This document shows positions 5,298 to 7,648 of a DNA stretch of 7,648 bases, piece by piece. Under the pieces are notes generated by a model that worked only from the letters and a program-made list of their open reading frames with translations, had not been told where the DNA came from and did not search any database. A program made the position numbers and the translations under genes. This stretch comes from Aurantimonadaceae bacterium (GTDB lineage: Bacteria; Pseudomonadota; Alphaproteobacteria; Rhizobiales; Rhizobiaceae): NCBI GenBank assembly GCA_003232595.1, contig QIIJ01000528.1:1-7648 (forward strand), written 5' to 3'. Positions within the stretch are counted from its first letter, which is position 1. Each line of letters begins with the position of its first letter.

Positions 5298-7589
5298 ATG
5301 GAAACAGTCAATTTGAAAAACCTCCAAAAGGATGTTGATTCTCCCGCATTGTCGAGCATCGCTGGTGCCAATTCTCAATTGTCTGATCTGGACGTTCTCA
5401 AATCCAGTCCAAAGCGTTTTATCAATCGCGAATTTTCCTGGCTGCAATTCAACCGCCGGGTGCTGGAAGAGGCGCAGAACGAAGCCCACCCGCTGCTTGA
5501 GCGGTTGCGGTTTTTATCGATTTCAGCGGGCAATCTGGATGAGTTTTTCATGGTTCGTGTGGCGGGCCTTGCAGGCCAGGTTCGTGCCGGCATTGGCTCA
5601 TTGAGTGATGATGGTCAAAACCCGACAGAGCAACTGACAAGCGTTACGGTAGAAACAGGTCTGTTGCAGCACGACCAGCAAAAAGTGTGGTCTGCCCTGC
5701 GCAATCAGCTTGAAACGGAAGCCATTGAACTTGTTGATGGAGAAGCGCTGAGCGATTGTCAGCTTGAGTGGCTTGAAAACCATTTTCTGGAAGAAATATT
5801 CCCGGTGCTCACCCCTTTGTGCATCGATCCAGCTCACCCGTTTCCATTTATTCCAAATCTAGGGCTGTCGTTGATGCTGCAGTTAAGCAGTGTCAAGAAG
5901 GGCACGCCGATGACGGCCCTGTTGCGTCTTCCGACACCACTCAAACGGTTTGTCCAGTTGCCACGCCAAAAAGACATGCCGGAGGAAACCCGCCCGATAG
6001 ACCGGTTTATCCTGCTTGAGGACGTTGCAAGCCTGTTCGCAAATCGTTTGTTTCCAGGTTATGTGGTTGAGGGCAAGGGCGCGTTCCGGGTTATTCGCGA
6101 TTCCGATATCGAAATCGAGGAAGAAGCCGAAGATCTTGTACTGCTGTTTGAAACGGCCCTGAAGCAGCGCCGCCGCGGTTCGGTTATCCGTCTTGAACTT
6201 GAAGCGGCGATGCCGCAGGGTTTGCAGGATTTTGTTATTCATGAGCTTGACGCAACGCCCGAACAGACCATGGAATTCAGCGAATTGCTGGCGCTTTGCA
6301 ATCTTGGAGAAATTGTCGATCTTGCCCGCAAGGATTTGAAGTTTGAACCACATACCCCCCGTTTTCCGGAGCGTATTCGAGAGCATGGAGGCGATTGTTT
6401 TGCGGCAATCCATGAAAAGGATTTTGTCGTTCACCACCCTTATGAATCATTTGATGTTGTGGTTTCATTTCTTGAACAGGCAGCAGATGACCCTGATGTC
6501 ATTGCAATCAAACAGACCCTTTATCGAACCTCCTCCAACAGCCCGATTGTCAAGGCGCTGATTGAGGCTGCAGAGGCCGGAAAGTCAGTCACCGCATTGA
6601 TTGAATTGAAGGCGAGATTTGATGAGGAGGCCAATATTCGCTGGGCCCGTGATATGGAACGGGCCGGCGTTCAGGTGGTTTTCGGATTTATCGAGTTGAA
6701 AACCCATGCCAAACTTTCGCTCGTTGTGCGCCGCGAAAGCGGAAAACTTGTCAATTATGTCCACATCGGGACCGGCAATTATCACCCGGTTAACGCAAGG
6801 ATTTATACCGATATTTCCTTCTTTACCCGCGATGCGGAAATTGCCCGCGATGTGGCTCATGTGTTTAATTTCATTACCGGTTATGCGCCGCCGAAGGAGG
6901 TTAAAAATCTGCTGGTCTCGCCTGTCAGTTTGCGAAAGAAACTGCTCAAACTGATCAACGCTGAAGCTGAACATGCAAAAGCCGGGCGTCCTGCCCAAAT
7001 CTGGGCCAAGATGAATTCGCTGGTTGATACTGCGGTTATCGATGCGCTTTACCGAGCCAGCGATGCGGGGGTTGAAATTGAGCTGATCGTCCGCGGCATC
7101 TGTTGTCTTCGCCCGCAGGTTAGTGGCCTGTCAGACAATATCAGGGTCAAATCCATCATCGGCCGTTTTCTGGAACATGGCCGTATCATGTGTTTTGGCA
7201 ATGGCTATGGATTGCCTTCTGCCAATGCATTGGTTTACGCCGGTTCCGCTGACTGGATGCCGCGCAATCTGGACAGGCGTGTTGAGGTCATGGTGCCATT
7301 GAAAAATCCGACCGTTCATCGCCAGGTAGTGGAGCAGATCATGCTCGCCAATATTCTCGACAATCAGCAGAGCTGGGAGGTGCTCGGCGATGGCACATCA
7401 CGCCGCTGGCTCGCACAACACGATCATCCGGCAGTCAATGCCCAGCATTATTTCATGACCAACCCCAGCCTGTCAGGCCGCGGAAAGGCATTGAAAAAGA
7501 ATGCGCCCAAGGAGTTTCACCGGCCCTGGACCAAAAAACCGCATTCAGCCGATTTACCACTTGGCACCAGCGGGCAGGATGACAAGTGA
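5298..7589 (+). CDS. ppk1: Polyphosphate kinase 1
   Basis: PPK1 reversibly transfers the gamma-phosphate of ATP to inorganic polyphosphate and is linked to stress survival and phosphate storage; it is usually membrane-associated. The product has 763 residues from ATG 5298. The conserved N-terminal block FINREFSWLQFNRRVLEEA starts at residue 41, followed by NLDEFFMVRVAGL (79-91), HPYESFDVVVSFLEQA, IKQTLYRTS and ARFDEEANIRWA. The two active-site histidines of E. coli PPK (His435, His592) appear as His470 in ELKTHAKL and His627 in LEHGRIMCF; their spacing of 157 residues is identical. The protein is about 75 residues longer than the E. coli enzyme, owing to a polar 39-residue N-terminal extension and a basic C-terminal tail (from about GRGKALKK), both unlike any motif I know. 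A TTG at 5283 would add five residues, but ATG is better placed. It overlaps the following gene by four bases. Confidence 0.97.
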   Translation: METVNLKNLQKDVDSPALSSIAGANSQLSDLDVLKSSPKRFINREFSWLQFNRRVLEEAQNEAHPLLERLRFLSISAGNLDEFFMVRVAGLAGQVRAGIGSLSDDGQNPTEQLTSVTVETGLLQHDQQKVWSALRNQLETEAIELVDGEALSDCQLEWLENHFLEEIFPVLTPLCIDPAHPFPFIPNLGLSLMLQLSSVKKGTPMTALLRLPTPLKRFVQLPRQKDMPEETRPIDRFILLEDVASLFANRLFPGYVVEGKGAFRVIRDSDIEIEEEAEDLVLLFETALKQRRRGSVIRLELEAAMPQGLQDFVIHELDATPEQTMEFSELLALCNLGEIVDLARKDLKFEPHTPRFPERIREHGGDCFAAIHEKDFVVHHPYESFDVVVSFLEQAADDPDVIAIKQTLYRTSSNSPIVKALIEAAEAGKSVTALIELKARFDEEANIRWARDMERAGVQVVFGFIELKTHAKLSLVVRRESGKLVNYVHIGTGNYHPVNARIYTDISFFTRDAEIARDVAHVFNFITGYAPPKEVKNLLVSPVSLRKKLLKLINAEAEHAKAGRPAQIWAKMNSLVDTAVIDALYRASDAGVEIELIVRGICCLRPQVSGLSDNIRVKSIIGRFLEHGRIMCFGNGYGLPSANALVYAGSADWMPRNLDRRVEVMVPLKNPTVHRQVVEQIMLANILDNQQSWEVLGDGTSRRWLAQHDHPAVNAQHYFMTNPSLSGRGKALKKNAPKEFHRPWTKKPHSADLPLGTSGQDDK
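7576..7579 (+). promoter_or_regulatory. Ribosome-binding site for the gene after ppk
   Basis: AGGA lies inside the last codons of ppk, six bases before GTG 7586. Together with the GTGA start/stop overlap it supports translation of a following gene coupled to ppk. Confidence 0.55.
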
Positions 7590-7648
7590 GCAGCGTTCAC
7601 GCTGAATTTCGCCTGGAAAACGGTGCGCAGGGACGTTTGCCACACCGC
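7586..7648 (+). CDS. ppx: Probable exopolyphosphatase, first 21 codons (cut off by window edge)
   Basis: An open frame starts at GTG 7586, overlapping the ppk stop in the classic GTGA arrangement, and stays open to the window edge. It encodes 21 residues ending in ENGAQGRLPHR. Short N-terminal segments with a GRLP-like stretch precede the catalytic sugar-kinase-type fold in the alphaproteobacterial Ppx proteins I recall, and ppx often directly follows ppk. Ppx removes terminal phosphates from polyphosphate, opposing PPK. No Ppx catalytic motif falls inside the window, so the product name rests on context and a short N-terminus; the reading frame itself is better supported. The out-of-frame ATG at 7579 closes after eight codons. 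Confidence 0.55.
   Translation, partial: MSSVHAEFRLENGAQGRLPHR

Noticed and set aside
5376..5393. QLSDLD in the PPK1 N-terminal extension as a beta-clamp-binding motif
   Set aside because: The clamp consensus needs a hydrophobic residue at position four and at the end (QLSLF-like); Asp at the fourth position breaks it, unlike the good QLPLDL of HdaA.
5883..6437. 184-codon open frame on the minus strand inside ppk1
   Set aside because: It lies wholly antisense to an intact, highly conserved enzyme, has no family-like motif or ribosome-binding site that I can see, and its composition is what a reversed coding frame gives.

Overview
The window is a compact chromosomal housekeeping segment from an alphaproteobacterium, probably of the order Hyphomicrobiales (Rhizobiales). 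I judge this from protein style (an HdaA-type short DnaA homologue, an alphaproteobacterial PurM/PurN pair, PPK1 followed directly by what looks like Ppx) and from my recollection that perM-like, hdaA and ppk genes are neighbours in such genomes. Base composition is moderate and looks even, and I see no mobile element, tRNA, rRNA, CRISPR array or sign of recent transfer.

Layout. The left third is read on the minus strand from an intergenic region near 2600-2790. In order of transcription it holds a small exported protein of unknown function (2589-2104), purM (2052-982), purN (979-371) and a DUF427 gene (326 to the window edge, cut off at its 3' end). The right two thirds are read on the plus strand: a CDP-alcohol phosphatidyltransferase that looks like a cardiolipin synthase (2799-3329), an AI-2E/PerM-family membrane protein (3346-4476), hdaA (4491-5174), ppk1 (5298-7589) and the first 21 codons of a probable ppx (7586 to the edge). 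Gaps inside both runs are short (2 to about 120 bases; the ppk/ppx stop and start overlap by four bases), so each run is probably largely cotranscribed. The DUF427 gene and ppk may also have signals of their own.

How the genes work together. PurN and PurM catalyse two steps of de novo purine synthesis (GAR to FGAR, and FGAM to AIR). On the other strand, the lipid enzyme makes an anionic phospholipid, HdaA turns off DnaA after replication starts, and PPK/Ppx make and break polyphosphate. All three have been linked to DnaA control in other bacteria, which makes the grouping suggestive; a joint role here is only inference. PerM-family proteins are membrane permeases of varied or unknown substrate.

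Several genes are best read with non-ATG starts (TTG at 2589, GTG at 2799, 4491 and 7586), chosen from ribosome-binding-site spacing. I found no clear undescribed system. The most open points are the unknown exported protein beside purM, the cardiolipin-synthase reading of the lipid enzyme, a possible leaderless start for the DUF427 gene, and repeat structures just upstream of ppk.
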